Notes: generated from the sequence alone by a model not told the origin. 64,000 nt of DNA from Psychrobacter sp. APC 3281 (GCF_030407815.1 NZ_JASDCS010000009.1:62001-126000); one strand, 5' to 3'. Counted from the stretch's first letter, positions 39,468-52,322 are shown. A program made the numbers and translations.

Positions 39468-40361
39468 ATGAACGCTGTTTTTACTTACTCCGTACGTTCG
39501 CTTATCACATTACAGCGCTTGCTAATGACAGGACTGATAGTTTTAGGAACTTTCACACTGAATGCACAAGCTGCAACGGTCAGTGTTAGTAATTATCCGC
39601 TATTCTTGTTAAGTGAAGCAGTAACAGAAGGTGCGCCATCAGCCAATCGACTATTGCAAGCGGGGGAGGTTGGGCATCATGGTAGTATCAGCCCTGGTGA
39701 TATCAAGGCAATCAAAGACAGCAAGTTCGTCGTATGGTTTGGTGAGCCGCTAGAAAACAATCTAGCAGCAAGCCTAAAAACAGCCCCGAATACCATTGCT
39801 TTATTTGAGTTCGATGCATTCAATCGACATCCATTACGTGATGTAAAGGGCAACGCTATCGCGGGTACACTAGATCCACATATTTGGCTAGATCCTGAAA
39901 ATGCCAAAGCCATTACCCGTGCATTGGCTGTGATTCATAGTCATGCCAATCCACAATATAAAGATCTATACCAAGCCAACGCGAAAAAATTTGCGCAGCA
40001 GCTAGACGAAGAAGTTGCTACATTTGAGCAAAGCTTTACTCAGAGTGACTCAAAAACACGACCTTATTGGGCTTATCATGATGCCTATCAATATATCGAA
40101 GACAGCTTAAACTTAACGCTCGTTGGTAGCCTTAGCGTGGATCATCATCTATCGCCCAAAGCAAGCCAACTCCGTTGGTTGAATGAGCAACGCCCAGCCA
40201 AACAAATGTGTTTGGTCAGTCCAAGTGAGCCAGCAAAAGGCTTACTTGCGAAGCTACAACCAGTGAAGAGTACGGTACAGCCAGAAGATATGAGTAGTAG
40301 CGATGATTTTATCAGCGGTTGGCAGAGTATGGCCAAACAGATATATCAATGTATCTCGTAA
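39468..40361 (+). CDS. znuA: Zinc ABC transporter substrate-binding protein, ZnuA-like
   Basis: A 297-residue periplasmic cluster A-1 binding protein. A signal peptide ends at LNAQA (about residue 35). Likely metal ligands are the His in GHHGSISPGD, the His in DPHIWLDPEN and the His in AYHDAYQYIED, plus a C-terminal acidic residue in PEDMSSSDDF. It lacks the long His-rich loop of E. coli ZnuA. The start at 39468 gives a normal signal peptide; an earlier frame opening at 39399 would not. Divergent from zur across a Zur box, so it is the binding protein of the zur-znuC-znuB system. Confidence 0.9.
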   Translation: MNAVFTYSVRSLITLQRLLMTGLIVLGTFTLNAQAATVSVSNYPLFLLSEAVTEGAPSANRLLQAGEVGHHGSISPGDIKAIKDSKFVVWFGEPLENNLAASLKTAPNTIALFEFDAFNRHPLRDVKGNAIAGTLDPHIWLDPENAKAITRALAVIHSHANPQYKDLYQANAKKFAQQLDEEVATFEQSFTQSDSKTRPYWAYHDAYQYIEDSLNLTLVGSLSVDHHLSPKASQLRWLNEQRPAKQMCLVSPSEPAKGLLAKLQPVKSTVQPEDMSSSDDFISGWQSMAKQIYQCIS

Positions 40362-40638
40362 TATAGCCAAGAACAGCAATTTGCTAGGATTGTTTAAGTT
40401 AGTTGTATAGCTTTGTTTAAAGCATTTATTACAGACTAAATAATATAATAATCTTAGCAAAATGCGTTAGGTGACTGATAAAAGTCATATTTTACTTGCT
40501 TAATAGTTACGCTCTACCTATAATAAGTAGCGTTTTATTTTGGCCGAAAGGTAATGCCTGTAGAGTAAGTCATTCACGGATAAAATTATCATAAGTATGA
40601 TATATTGTCCCAATGCTATAAGGGCTATAGGAATACCG

Positions 40639-41037
40639 ATGACCAAGCCTGCCAAACGCACGCAAAAAGACAAGATTGGCATCTATATTAAACGACAAGC
40701 ATGGATACTATTTATCCTTATTATCATTGCTTGGATAGTAGATACTCTTTGGCTACATAGTGAGCTTACGATAGCAAAAAGCGCTGCAATTGGTGCGCTA
40801 CTAAGTTTTATCACTCAAGCAGTATTTGCGTTTTTTATTTTTTGGTACACCGGATATCGCGCGCGCCAACACATCGTTAGCCAGCTATATCGGGGTCAAA
40901 TGTCAAAATGGTTATTGACCGTGTTTGGTTTTGCACTAATTTTTATTACCGTACAACCCCTATCTGCGCCAGCGCTGTTTATCGGTTTTATGGTAATGCA
41001 AATTAGTCACAGTTGGATGTTGTGGCATATACGCTAG
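40639..41037 (+). CDS. atpI: ATP synthase protein I
   Basis: A 132-residue small membrane protein. Four hydrophobic segments are spaced over about residues 18-120, with the basic N-terminal segment KRTQKDKIGIYIKRQAW before the first. AtpI is thought to help assemble the c-ring. It is named by position before atpB and general form, since the family is variable. The ATG at 40639 has AGGAAT upstream; an earlier frame opening at 40597 is rejected. Unusually, 676 bases separate it from atpB. Confidence 0.8.
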   Translation: MTKPAKRTQKDKIGIYIKRQAWILFILIIIAWIVDTLWLHSELTIAKSAAIGALLSFITQAVFAFFIFWYTGYRARQHIVSQLYRGQMSKWLLTVFGFALIFITVQPLSAPALFIGFMVMQISHSWMLWHIR

Positions 41038-42580
<1,543 letters not shown>

Positions 42581-42595
42581 TTAGACATTCAATAG

Positions 42596-42862
<267 letters not shown>

Positions 42863-42881
42863 TCCGAAAGCTCAGTTGTAA

Positions 42882-42938
42882 ATGTTTGGTATTCGGAGAC
42901 TTTCTATCAAATATAGTCAAGATTTGACTACCAAACAT
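42882..42938 (+). repeat. Inverted repeats in the atpE-atpF gap
   Basis: The outer arms ATGTTTGGTA (42882-42891) and TACCAAACAT (42929-42938) are perfect 10-base complements. Inside, TAGTCAA-gat-TTGACTA (42914-42930) forms a second perfect hairpin that shares two bases with the outer arm, so the two structures compete slightly. No T run follows, so this is not a classical terminator. Confidence 0.85.
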
Positions 42939-42979
42939 GATCAATGAAACTGATTTTTCATTAACAAAGAGGTGATCAC

Positions 42980-43450
42980 GTGAATATCAATTTTACCCTC
43001 GTCGGTCAAGCCATTGCTTTTGCAATATTTGTGATTTTTTGCATGAAATTCGTGTGGCCACCACTTATCGGTGCCATCAATGAGCGTCAGCGTAAAATTG
43101 CTGAAGGTCTGAATGCCGCAGAAAAAGCAAAAGCAGATTTGGCGACCGCGGAGCAAAATGTCCAGCAGGAACTTGATCTTGCAAAGACCAAGGCTGCCGC
43201 TCTAATCGAGCAAGCGAACAAGAGTGCCAATCAGCTCGTCGAAGATGCAAAATCGCAAGCCCAAGCGGAAGGCGAGCGCATTCGTCAACAAGCGCAAGCA
43301 TCTATCGATCAAGAAATCAATCAAGCGCGTGAATCATTACGTGCCCAAGTTGCTGAACTGGCTGTACTTGGTGCAGAGAAGATTTTGCAAGACAAAGTCG
43401 ATGTGCAAAAACATGCCAGTATGTTAGACCAACTGGCGGCGAAGCTGTAA
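42980..43450 (+). CDS. atpF: F0F1 ATP synthase subunit b
   Basis: A 156-residue peripheral stalk subunit, homodimeric in the complex. A single membrane helix lies at about residues 7-26, followed by a long charged helix rich in Ala, Gln, Glu and Lys (about residues 35-140). It starts with GTG at 42980 with AGAGGTG upstream. The size equals that of E. coli b (156). Confidence 0.96.
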   Translation: MNINFTLVGQAIAFAIFVIFCMKFVWPPLIGAINERQRKIAEGLNAAEKAKADLATAEQNVQQELDLAKTKAAALIEQANKSANQLVEDAKSQAQAEGERIRQQAQASIDQEINQARESLRAQVAELAVLGAEKILQDKVDVQKHASMLDQLAAKL

Positions 43451-43463
43451 TTGTGAGGATATA

Positions 43464-44087
43464 ATGGCTGACTTATCAACCTTAGCACGACCGTACGCTA
43501 AAGCCGCGTTTGACTATGCCAACGAAAACGGCGCAGTCAACGAGTGGGAAAACTTCTTACTTGTTGCTAGCACTGTTGTCAATGACAAGTCGTTCAGTAC
43601 TTGGCTAGACAATCCAGCTGTTTCTGCTGAGCATAAGTCAGCTGCTTTGGTCGATCTTTATGATACGCAAGTAGCTAGCGCTAATGATTCTGCTTTCAAG
43701 CAGTTATTAAGCGAAGCTCAAGGGACTAGCCTTGACAGTAACGTAAGCTATCCAAAAGTATCAGTAGCACTTAGTAACTTCGTTAAACAGTTATCAGAAC
43801 AAGAGCGTCTGGCGCTGCTTCCTGAAGTTTATGAGCATTATCGCCGTCACAAGGCAATAAGCTTAAAGCAGCTTGACGCATATGTGACCTCTGCCTACCC
43901 ATTGACTGATGAACAGCGTCAAACGCTACAAACGCGTCTTGCTGCCTCGCTAAATGCTAGTGTAGTGATTCACGAATCAGTTGATCCAAGTCTATTGGCA
44001 GGCGCTACAATCAAAGTCGGTGACAAAGTCATTGATGATTCGATGCGCGGCAAGTTACAACAGTTAAAAACACAGCTAACTGCCTAA
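43464..44087 (+). CDS. atpH: F0F1 ATP synthase subunit delta
   Basis: A 207-residue stalk subunit that joins the b dimer to the alpha-beta head. N-terminal [18 protein letters not shown] and C-terminal [24 protein letters not shown] match the family. It is about 30 residues longer than E. coli delta (177): a Ser/Asp/Val-rich insertion lies around residues 67-97. It follows atpF by 13 bases. Confidence 0.96.
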   Translation: MADLSTLARPYAKAAFDYANENGAVNEWENFLLVASTVVNDKSFSTWLDNPAVSAEHKSAALVDLYDTQVASANDSAFKQLLSEAQGTSLDSNVSYPKVSVALSNFVKQLSEQERLALLPEVYEHYRRHKAISLKQLDAYVTSAYPLTDEQRQTLQTRLAASLNASVVIHESVDPSLLAGATIKVGDKVIDDSMRGKLQQLKTQLTA

Positions 44088-44091
44088 TGCC

Positions 44092-44126
44092 AATCATCAA
44101 TATAGTCAAATATTGACTGTATGATT
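44092..44126 (+). repeat. Nested inverted repeat in the atpH-atpA gap
   Basis: The outer arms AATCAT and ATGATT enclose the inner arms AGTCAA and TTGACT with a 3-base loop. The inner arms and the preceding ATAT are shared with the atpE-atpF hairpin. No T run follows. Confidence 0.8.
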
Positions 44127-44180
44127 ATAAGAGCAATTAAGTCAGTGGGCGGGTTATCATAAATTAAAGGAAACAAGGCA

Positions 44181-45725
44181 ATGCAACAATTGAATCCAGC
44201 GGAAATCAGTAACCTGATTAAGCAGCGTATTCAAGACCTTGATGCGGGTGCAACTGCAAAGAATGAAGGCACGATTGTCAAAGTATCTGACGGTATCGTG
44301 CAGATTCATGGTCTTGAAGATGCCATGTACGGCGAAATGATTGAGTTTGAAGGCGAAATCTACGGAATGGCTCTAAACTTAGAGCGTGATTCTGTTGGCG
44401 CGGTAGTACTTGGTGATTACCTAAAGCTGCAAGAAGGTCAAAAAGCCTATTGTACTGGTCGTATTCTTGAAGTACCAGTAGGTCCTGAGCTGTTAGGCCG
44501 TGTTGTTGATGCTTTGGGTAATCCTATTGATGGCAAAGGTCCTATCGATGCCAAAATGACTGATAAAGTCGAAAAGATCGCTCCAGGCGTTATCGACCGT
44601 CAATCAGTAGATCAACCAGTAATGACTGGTTATAAAGCCGTTGATACCATGATTCCAATCGGTCGTGGTCAGCGTGAGCTTATCATTGGTGACCGTCAGA
44701 CTGGTAAAACAGCGATGGCTATCGATGCGATCATCGCACAGAAAGCGTCAGGCATTAAATGTGTATACGTGGCTATCGGACAGAAACGTTCGACTATCGC
44801 TAACGTCGTACGTAAGCTTGAGCAAACTGGCGCACTAGAATATACCACTGTTGTGGTTGCTTCAGCATCAGAGCCTGCAGCACTTCAGTATATCGCACCG
44901 TACTCAGGTTGTACGATGGGCGAATACTTCCGTGACCGCGGCGAAGATGCACTGATTGTATTTGATGACTTATCAAAGCAAGCAGTTGCTTATCGTCAGA
45001 TTTCACTACTATTACGTCGTCCGCCAGGTCGTGAAGCTTATCCTGGTGACGTATTCTATTTACACTCACGCCTACTTGAGCGTGCATCACGTGTAAATGC
45101 TGATTATGTAGAAAAGTTCACTAACGGTGAAGTGAAAGGTAAAACTGGTTCTTTAACCGCACTACCAATCATTGAAACACAAGCTGGTGACGTATCTGCA
45201 TTCGTACCAACTAACGTGATTTCGATCACTGATGGTCAGATCTTCCTAGAGTCTAGCTTATTCGCCTCAGGTATCCGTCCAGCAGTAAACGCTGGTATCT
45301 CGGTATCTCGTGTTGGTGGTGCCGCTCAGACTAAGATCATCAAAAAGTTATCTGGTGGTATTCGTACCGCTCTAGCTCAGTATCGTGAACTAGCAGCATT
45401 CGCTCAGTTCGCATCAGATCTTGATGACGCAACTCGCGAGCAGCTTGATCATGGTGAGCGTGTGACTGAATTGATGAAGCAGAAGCAGTATCAGCCGATG
45501 TCAATCTCTGAGCAAGCAGCCGTTATCTATGCTTCAAACGAAGGCTTCTTAGCTGACGTACCTGTCGAAAAGATTGGTTCTTTCGAAGAAGCGTACCTAC
45601 GTTATATGCATGATGAGCAAAGTGAATTGATGCGTGAGATTGATGACACTGCGAACTACAATGATGATATCGCAGGTCGTTTAAAGTCATCTCTAGAGAC
45701 CTTTAAACAAAATCACAGTTATTAA
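44181..45725 (+). CDS. atpA: F0F1 ATP synthase subunit alpha
   Basis: A 514-residue nucleotide-binding head subunit. The P-loop is [14 protein letters not shown] near residue 170, with [13 protein letters not shown] family signature present as [13 protein letters not shown]. Length equals the E. coli subunit (513). An AAAGGAAAC site precedes the ATG. A GC-rich hairpin lies between this gene and atpG. Confidence 0.98.
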   Translation: MQQLNPAEISNLIKQRIQDLDAGATAKNEGTIVKVSDGIVQIHGLEDAMYGEMIEFEGEIYGMALNLERDSVGAVVLGDYLKLQEGQKAYCTGRILEVPVGPELLGRVVDALGNPIDGKGPIDAKMTDKVEKIAPGVIDRQSVDQPVMTGYKAVDTMIPIGRGQRELIIGDRQTGKTAMAIDAIIAQKASGIKCVYVAIGQKRSTIANVVRKLEQTGALEYTTVVVASASEPAALQYIAPYSGCTMGEYFRDRGEDALIVFDDLSKQAVAYRQISLLLRRPPGREAYPGDVFYLHSRLLERASRVNADYVEKFTNGEVKGKTGSLTALPIIETQAGDVSAFVPTNVISITDGQIFLESSLFASGIRPAVNAGISVSRVGGAAQTKIIKKLSGGIRTALAQYRELAAFAQFASDLDDATREQLDHGERVTELMKQKQYQPMSISEQAAVIYASNEGFLADVPVEKIGSFEEAYLRYMHDEQSELMREIDDTANYNDDIAGRLKSSLETFKQNHSY

Positions 45726-45774
45726 TTTAACGGGTTAAGCCGAATTGGTTATAACTGTAGCTTAGAGCTGATAA

Positions 45775-45809
45775 AGTGGCGCGTTGTCTGACCAGATATT
45801 TGCGCCACT
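45775..45809 (+). repeat. Inverted repeat in the atpA-atpG gap
   Basis: AGTGGCGC and GCGCCACT are perfect 8-base complements with a 19-base loop, followed by GTTTT. This resembles a leaky terminator inside the atp operon. Confidence 0.8.
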
Positions 45810-45941
45810 GTTTTAACCATTACCGGTATTAGATCGCGTAATGCCACAAGATATAAAATGTTATTCTGTAGGATTGATGTTGTATATCAAACGATTGTCG
45901 CATGCGCCAATGCTTTTTAACCCTCTTATATTGGAATCATT

Positions 45942-46823
45942 ATGGCAAGCTTAAAAGAGATACGTGCCAAAGTCACCAGTATTAAAAGCACCCAGAAAAT
46001 TACTCGTGCTATGCAAATGGTAGCGGCAAGTAAAATGCGCCGTGCGCAAGAGCGCATGGAAGTGGGTCGCCCGTATGCTGATAGTATGCGCCGGGTTATT
46101 TCACATTTGGTGCATGCCTCATCAGACTACAAACATCCGTATATGGTATCGCGTCCAGTCAATAAGGTTGGCTATATTGTCATTACCTCTGACCGTGGCC
46201 TAGCGGGTGGTTTGAATATTAACTTATTCAAAGCCCTAACTAAAAGTATCCAAGATTATCAAGATCAGTCTGTACAAGCTGAGTTTGCAGTCATCGGTGC
46301 CAAAGGTGTGAGTTTCTTTAAAAACTTTGGTGGTAAAGTTACATCGGCTGTGACCGATTATGGCGATAAACCAACGTTTGAACAGTTGAATGCACCGGTT
46401 CAAGCGATGCTTGAAGACTATAGTAACGGCAATATTGACCGTATCTATGTGGTCTACAACCGATTCGTCAATGCGATGACTCAGAAACCAACAGTCAATC
46501 AGTTGGTTCCTCTACCAGAGCAGTCATTTGATGATGAAGACAGTGGTCTACAGACAGAACTTAGCTGGGATTATATCTACGAGCCTGACATCAAGACGTT
46601 AATTGATGAGTTGCTTGGTCGCTATATTGAGTCGATTGTTTATCAAGCGGTAATGGAAAACATTGCCTCTGAGCAGTCTTCACGTATGGTTGCGATGAAA
46701 GCGGCAACAGATAATGCTGGTGACCTTATTAACGATTTACAGTTGGTTTATAACAAGCTGCGTCAAGCGGCGATTACCCGAGAAATCTCGGAAATCGTTG
46801 GCGGTGCTGCTGCTGTTTCATAA
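45942..46823 (+). CDS. atpG: F0F1 ATP synthase subunit gamma
   Basis: A 293-residue central stalk. The N-terminal helix has the conserved [30 protein letters not shown], the mid domain has [12 protein letters not shown], and the C-terminal helix ends [21 protein letters not shown]. It lies 216 bases after atpA, longer than the gap usual in E. coli (about 50). Confidence 0.97.
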   Translation: MASLKEIRAKVTSIKSTQKITRAMQMVAASKMRRAQERMEVGRPYADSMRRVISHLVHASSDYKHPYMVSRPVNKVGYIVITSDRGLAGGLNINLFKALTKSIQDYQDQSVQAEFAVIGAKGVSFFKNFGGKVTSAVTDYGDKPTFEQLNAPVQAMLEDYSNGNIDRIYVVYNRFVNAMTQKPTVNQLVPLPEQSFDDEDSGLQTELSWDYIYEPDIKTLIDELLGRYIESIVYQAVMENIASEQSSRMVAMKAATDNAGDLINDLQLVYNKLRQAAITREISEIVGGAAAVS

Positions 46824-46843
46824 TTGACTACACCTATATATAG

Positions 46844-48295
<1,452 letters not shown>

Positions 48296-48316
48296 GTTGT
48301 ATAAGCATAAGCTAAC

Positions 48317-48348
48317 GAGTAGATATAATATAAACCTTGTATCTACTC
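48317..48348 (+). repeat. Inverted repeat in the atpD-atpC gap
   Basis: GAGTAGATA and TATCTACTC are perfect 9-base complements with a 14-base loop. No T run follows at once. Confidence 0.8.
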
Positions 48349-48409
48349 TTCAGTAACGCATCGCAGTTTTACTGTTTTTTGATCGCGCTTTGATGGTAAG
48401 GAATTAAGT

Positions 48410-48826
48410 ATGGCAACGTTACAATGTCGCGTCGTAAGTGCTCGTGAAGAGTTGTATTCAGGCGAAATTAGCATGTTAATAGCTACTGGTACCGAAGGCG
48501 AGATTGGTGTATTGCCAGGTCACACACCGCTTATTACTTTGCTAAAGCCAGGTGCAATGCGAGTGCAAACACCAAACGGTGAAGAAGAAGTAATTTACGT
48601 CTCAGGCGGTGTACTAGAAGTACAGCCTAAGATGGTTACGGTATTGGCTGATACAGCCATGCGTGCACACAATCTTGACGAAAGCAAAATCGTCGAAGCA
48701 CGTAAAAAAGCTGAGCAAATGCTAGTTAACCAGTCTGATACGCTACAAACCAATGCGGCTTTGGCCTCACTTGCAGAGTCAGTAGGACAATTACAGACTA
48801 TTCGTAAGTACAAAAACCGCGCGTAA
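48410..48826 (+). CDS. atpC: F0F1 ATP synthase subunit epsilon
   Basis: A 138-residue rotor subunit that can inhibit ATP hydrolysis. The N-terminal beta domain includes GTEGEIGVLPGHTPLITLLKPG and the C-terminal helical pair ends in LQTIRKYKNRA. TAAGGAAT precedes the ATG. It ends the operon; a hairpin with a T run follows. Confidence 0.96.
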   Translation: MATLQCRVVSAREELYSGEISMLIATGTEGEIGVLPGHTPLITLLKPGAMRVQTPNGEEEVIYVSGGVLEVQPKMVTVLADTAMRAHNLDESKIVEARKKAEQMLVNQSDTLQTNAALASLAESVGQLQTIRKYKNRA

Positions 48827-48886
48827 TTTATTACTGATAGCTCTAGCTAATCATTTATAGTTATCGCTAGAAGTAATAATAAAAAG

Positions 48887-48914
48887 ACAGTCCATTATAT
48901 GGGCTGTTTTTTTA
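48887..48914 (+). terminator. Terminator of the atp operon
   Basis: ACAGTCCA pairs with TGGGCTGT (one G-T pair), 4-base loop, then seven T. Confidence 0.85.
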
Positions 48915-49426
48915 TGTCTATTCATTATGAAACTAACTGTTCTGCGGTAAATACACACGGTTATTACTTGGATAGTATTTGTGGTAGTTCAATCTATTCT
49001 CAGGAAAAATCTTTTATTATCAATGAATCATCGCCTATTGGAATTTTCTTAAAAAGACACTGGCGACAACGTTAATATATGGTTATATTAGACATAACGT
49101 ATTATAAGCAACGAGCAGTAACTGTACGCGATAATGTTGGCTCGATGGTTTGGGTAATTAGCAAACGATAGATAATACAAACTGCGATGTACTAACAAAG
49201 TAATTGGCATAATTTCTGGACGCAAACTAAAGTTTTGATAGGGGTAGTTTATAGGTTTTGTTACCGACTATCAGCTATAGTATAGGAAGCTGATAATTTA
49301 ATAGTATACTGTGCTACCAAGTTTGTAACAGCTATACGAACATCAATTGTGCCACTATATGGTGCTATTAATTTTACCGCTCTTACTTTTACTGCTTTTA
49401 AATTAGATGTATTAGAGGATATAACA
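48915..49426 (+). other. Intergenic region upstream of bfmR
   Basis: Over 500 AT-rich bases that must contain the bfmR promoter. It holds the inverted repeat TATCAGCT/AGCTGATA (49269-49295) and a nested palindrome with outer ACGTTA/TAACGT and inner TAATATA/TATATTA (49069-49100). No gene is supported; a minus-strand frame at 49261-49494 overlaps the bfmR start. Confidence 0.5.
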
Positions 49427-50143
49427 ATGACAACGAATGAAGAAGACAACACCCCCCGAATCTTGATTGTTGAAGATGATGAGCGTCTGGCCATGTTGAC
49501 TCAAGATTACTTGGTCAAAAATGGTTTAGAAGTGGCAATTGAAACTGATGGTAATCGTGCTATTCGCCGTATCGTCAATGAGCAGCCAGATATGGTTGTA
49601 CTTGATGTCATGCTACCTGGTAGCGATGGTTTGACCGTATGCCGTGAAGTACGCCCACATTATCAAAATCCAATTTTGATGTTGACCGCACGTACTGAAG
49701 ACATGGATCAAGTATTGGGTCTTGAGATGGGTGCTGACGATTATGTTGCCAAGCCTGCTCAGCCACGTGTATTGCTTGCACGTATTCGTGCGCTACTGCG
49801 CCGCTCAGAAAATGCACCATCAGAAGATGTGCCACAACGTCTAGAGTTTGGCGAGTTAGTCATCGACAACGGTGGCCGTTCAGTTAACCTAGGTGATGAG
49901 TTGGTTGATTTCACCAGTGCTGAGTATGATTTACTATGGTTACTTGCTTCTAACGCAGGTCGTATTCTATCTCGTGAAGATATCTTTGAGCGTCTACGCG
50001 GTATTGAGTATGATGGTCAAGATCGTTCAATTGACGTACGTATCTCACGTATTCGTCCAAAAATCGGTGATGATCCAGAAAATCCAAAGCGTATTAAGAC
50101 CGTACGTAGTAAAGGCTATCTATTCGTAAAAGAAGGCAACTAA
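49427..50143 (+). CDS. bfmR: OmpR-family response regulator BfmR
   Basis: A 238-residue regulator: receiver domain about residues 10-125 with phosphoacceptor Asp-60 (VVLDVMLPG) and Lys in DDYVAKP, then a winged-helix DNA-binding domain ending RIKTVRSKGYLFVKEG. Long segments read as in Acinetobacter baumannii BfmR, which controls envelope, capsule, biofilm and antibiotic tolerance. The ATG at 49427 has AGAGGAT upstream; an earlier opening at 49349 is rejected. A terminator lies between it and bfmS. Confidence 0.92.
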   Translation: MTTNEEDNTPRILIVEDDERLAMLTQDYLVKNGLEVAIETDGNRAIRRIVNEQPDMVVLDVMLPGSDGLTVCREVRPHYQNPILMLTARTEDMDQVLGLEMGADDYVAKPAQPRVLLARIRALLRRSENAPSEDVPQRLEFGELVIDNGGRSVNLGDELVDFTSAEYDLLWLLASNAGRILSREDIFERLRGIEYDGQDRSIDVRISRIRPKIGDDPENPKRIKTVRSKGYLFVKEGN

Positions 50144-50186
50144 TATTGTTGCTTCTATAGGTTGATTAATTATTAATCACTATTCG

Positions 50187-50216
50187 AAAAAACCAGCAAC
50201 GATGCTGGTTTTTTTG
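50187..50216 (+). terminator. Terminator-like hairpin between bfmR and bfmS
   Basis: AAAAACCAGCA pairs with TGCTGGTTTTT around a 4-base loop, followed by T, 44 bases after the bfmR stop. Confidence 0.88.
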
Positions 50217-50472
50217 TGGCTAAATTTTAATTTTTAAACTTAAATGCAGTGTTATGTGGTTTAATTAACCCATTATTATAGACGCTGACTAAATATATGT
50301 CATACATATAAGTCTTTGGATGATTGCTGCATATGAATTAAAATGCGGTAATTAAAAGTCAAAGTTAAAGTCTATCTCTATTCGATTATGTTCGATATCA
50401 TCAAACACATAGCACTACCTATATGTTTGATGATATTAGCAATCTCTATTTATTAAGTTGGTCACGGCACGT
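50217..50472 (+). other. bfmR-bfmS spacer
   Basis: With the terminator, 329 bases separate the two genes. A palindromic pair TATCATCAAACA / TGTTTGATGATA occurs at 50395-50440, apparently another hairpin, and a bfmS promoter may lie here. Confidence 0.45.
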
Positions 50473-52170
50473 ATGTCATTAGTCTCTTCTTTAAAACACA
50501 GTATTTTTGTTCGTATCTATGCTGGGCTACTTATAGTATGCTTGTGTGTGGCACTATTTGCGCAGTTATTGATGGATACCATTAATAAGGAGCGTGTGCA
50601 GTCCTATCGTGAAAATATGGCAATGGGGGCATTTCATTTGGTGAGTGAAGGAATTGCTCACCAAAATAGCGAAGAAGAGCGTGAATATTGGTTATCAGAT
50701 GCGAGTAGTTTGTTTGGTACTACTTTTAAAGTCTTGCCTATTGACGAAGTAGATTTTAGCGCCAGCGAGCTACGCCGTTTTAAAAATGATAATACCGTTG
50801 TACGTTATTTCAACCAGCCTGTATATGCAGATGTTTATTACCGCTTACCGGATAATAAGAGTGTGTTAACAGCGAGAATCTCTCAAGTTACCGAGCAGCA
50901 AGTACGAGCAATTGCGGTATTTCTGTTAGATGATTTGTCTTATCACATGACACTATCGGACAAGCGCGCACGTTTGGCTGAATTGGAGAAAAAGTTTTCT
51001 TTCCCTTTAGCGTTTAAAGCAGTTAATACGCTTGAGTTAGATTCAGATCAGATGTCTCGCCTGCGCCGTGACGAAGTCGTCATATCGTTGCAAGATACTA
51101 ACAGTAGTACGAGTAACTCTGCGATTAGGGTAGTGGTACCCTCTGAAATCAATGATATGGCAATTTTGATTGGGCCTATACCGTTATTTAACTGGTTTCC
51201 GCTCAACTTAATTATTAGTATGATTCTTATCAGTATGTTCCTAATTAGCTTAGGTGTGTATGCGCTCATCTTCCCGCTTGAACGTAAGCTACAATTGATT
51301 CAGGTAGGTGTGAATGAGGTCAGTCAAGGTAACCTTGATATTCAAGTACAGGTTATTGGTCAAGATGAAATAGCGCGTTTGTCAGCGACTTTTAATGCCA
51401 TGACCTCGCATATTAAGCGTTTGATTGAATCACAGCGCGAGCTTACCCGAGCGGTCTCACATGAGCTTCGTACGCCAGTGGCTCGTATTCGATTTGCCGT
51501 AGATATGCTTGCTGATACGGATGACGAAGACTCACGTTTTATGCAGCGTGACTATATTGATGAAGATATTGAATCGCTTAATGGTTTGATTGATGAGATT
51601 TTGACCTATGCTAAGCTTGAGGAAGGGTCACCTAAGCTAGATTTAGAACCAGTAAACTTAAGAGAGCTGTTAGAGCAGATCGAGCGCGAAACCAATGCAC
51701 TAGGTAAACCTATCAAAATAGTAACCAGTTTGCCAAATGCAAAAGTCACAGCAGTTGCGGATAGACGCTACTTACACCGTGTGATTCAGAATCTTGCAGG
51801 TAATGCATTACGCTATGCAGAAACAACCATTATCATTAGTGCAGGTGTCAAAAAAGGCAATGCCTTCGTCAGTGTTGAAGATGATGGACACGGTATTCCT
51901 GAAGCAGATCGTGAAAAAGTGTTCATTCCATTCTCACGTTTAGATGACAGCCGTACACGCGCGTCAGGTGGCTATGGCCTAGGCTTGTCTATTGTATCGC
52001 GCATTGCCTTTTGGTTTAATGGTAGTATGAAAGTAGATGAGAGTCGTGAGTTAGGCGGTGCAAGGTTTGTGATGACGTGGCCTATCAAACCATTGACACA
52101 AATTCTTGCTGCTGATGAATTGACGCAAGAGAAAAGCGAGCGCGACTTCGATACTAAGTTGTCAGACTAA
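50473..52170 (+). CDS. bfmS: Sensor histidine kinase BfmS
   Basis: A 565-residue inner membrane kinase, the partner of BfmR. First membrane helix about residues 13-33, a periplasmic domain of about 210 residues, second helix about 245-268, then HAMP, the H-box RAVSHELRTPVARIRF with the phosphoacceptor His, N-box RVIQNLAGNALRYAE and the ATP lid VEDDGHGIPEADREKVF and GGYGLGLSIVSR. The C-terminal tail after the catalytic domain is about 30 residues. The ATG at 50473 is preferred to a TTG at 50458; its ribosome binding site is weak. Confidence 0.92.
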   Translation: MSLVSSLKHSIFVRIYAGLLIVCLCVALFAQLLMDTINKERVQSYRENMAMGAFHLVSEGIAHQNSEEEREYWLSDASSLFGTTFKVLPIDEVDFSASELRRFKNDNTVVRYFNQPVYADVYYRLPDNKSVLTARISQVTEQQVRAIAVFLLDDLSYHMTLSDKRARLAELEKKFSFPLAFKAVNTLELDSDQMSRLRRDEVVISLQDTNSSTSNSAIRVVVPSEINDMAILIGPIPLFNWFPLNLIISMILISMFLISLGVYALIFPLERKLQLIQVGVNEVSQGNLDIQVQVIGQDEIARLSATFNAMTSHIKRLIESQRELTRAVSHELRTPVARIRFAVDMLADTDDEDSRFMQRDYIDEDIESLNGLIDEILTYAKLEEGSPKLDLEPVNLRELLEQIERETNALGKPIKIVTSLPNAKVTAVADRRYLHRVIQNLAGNALRYAETTIIISAGVKKGNAFVSVEDDGHGIPEADREKVFIPFSRLDDSRTRASGGYGLGLSIVSRIAFWFNGSMKVDESRELGGARFVMTWPIKPLTQILAADELTQEKSERDFDTKLSD

Positions 52171-52322
52171 ACCAAGTTATAGGGCTAAGCCATAATTATT
52201 AGTCATGATACTAAAGACAATCAGCGTCATTTTAATGGTATAACAGGATACAGCTTTATAGCTAGATGACGCGCACGTCGCTATTTTTAAGACAGTTGGA
52301 CAATGTCATAGGAGGGCATAGG

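Noticed and set aside
49261..49494. 77-codon minus-strand frame over the bfmR start
   Set aside because: Overlaps the bfmR coding start and resembles nothing; Ser/Val-rich shadow.
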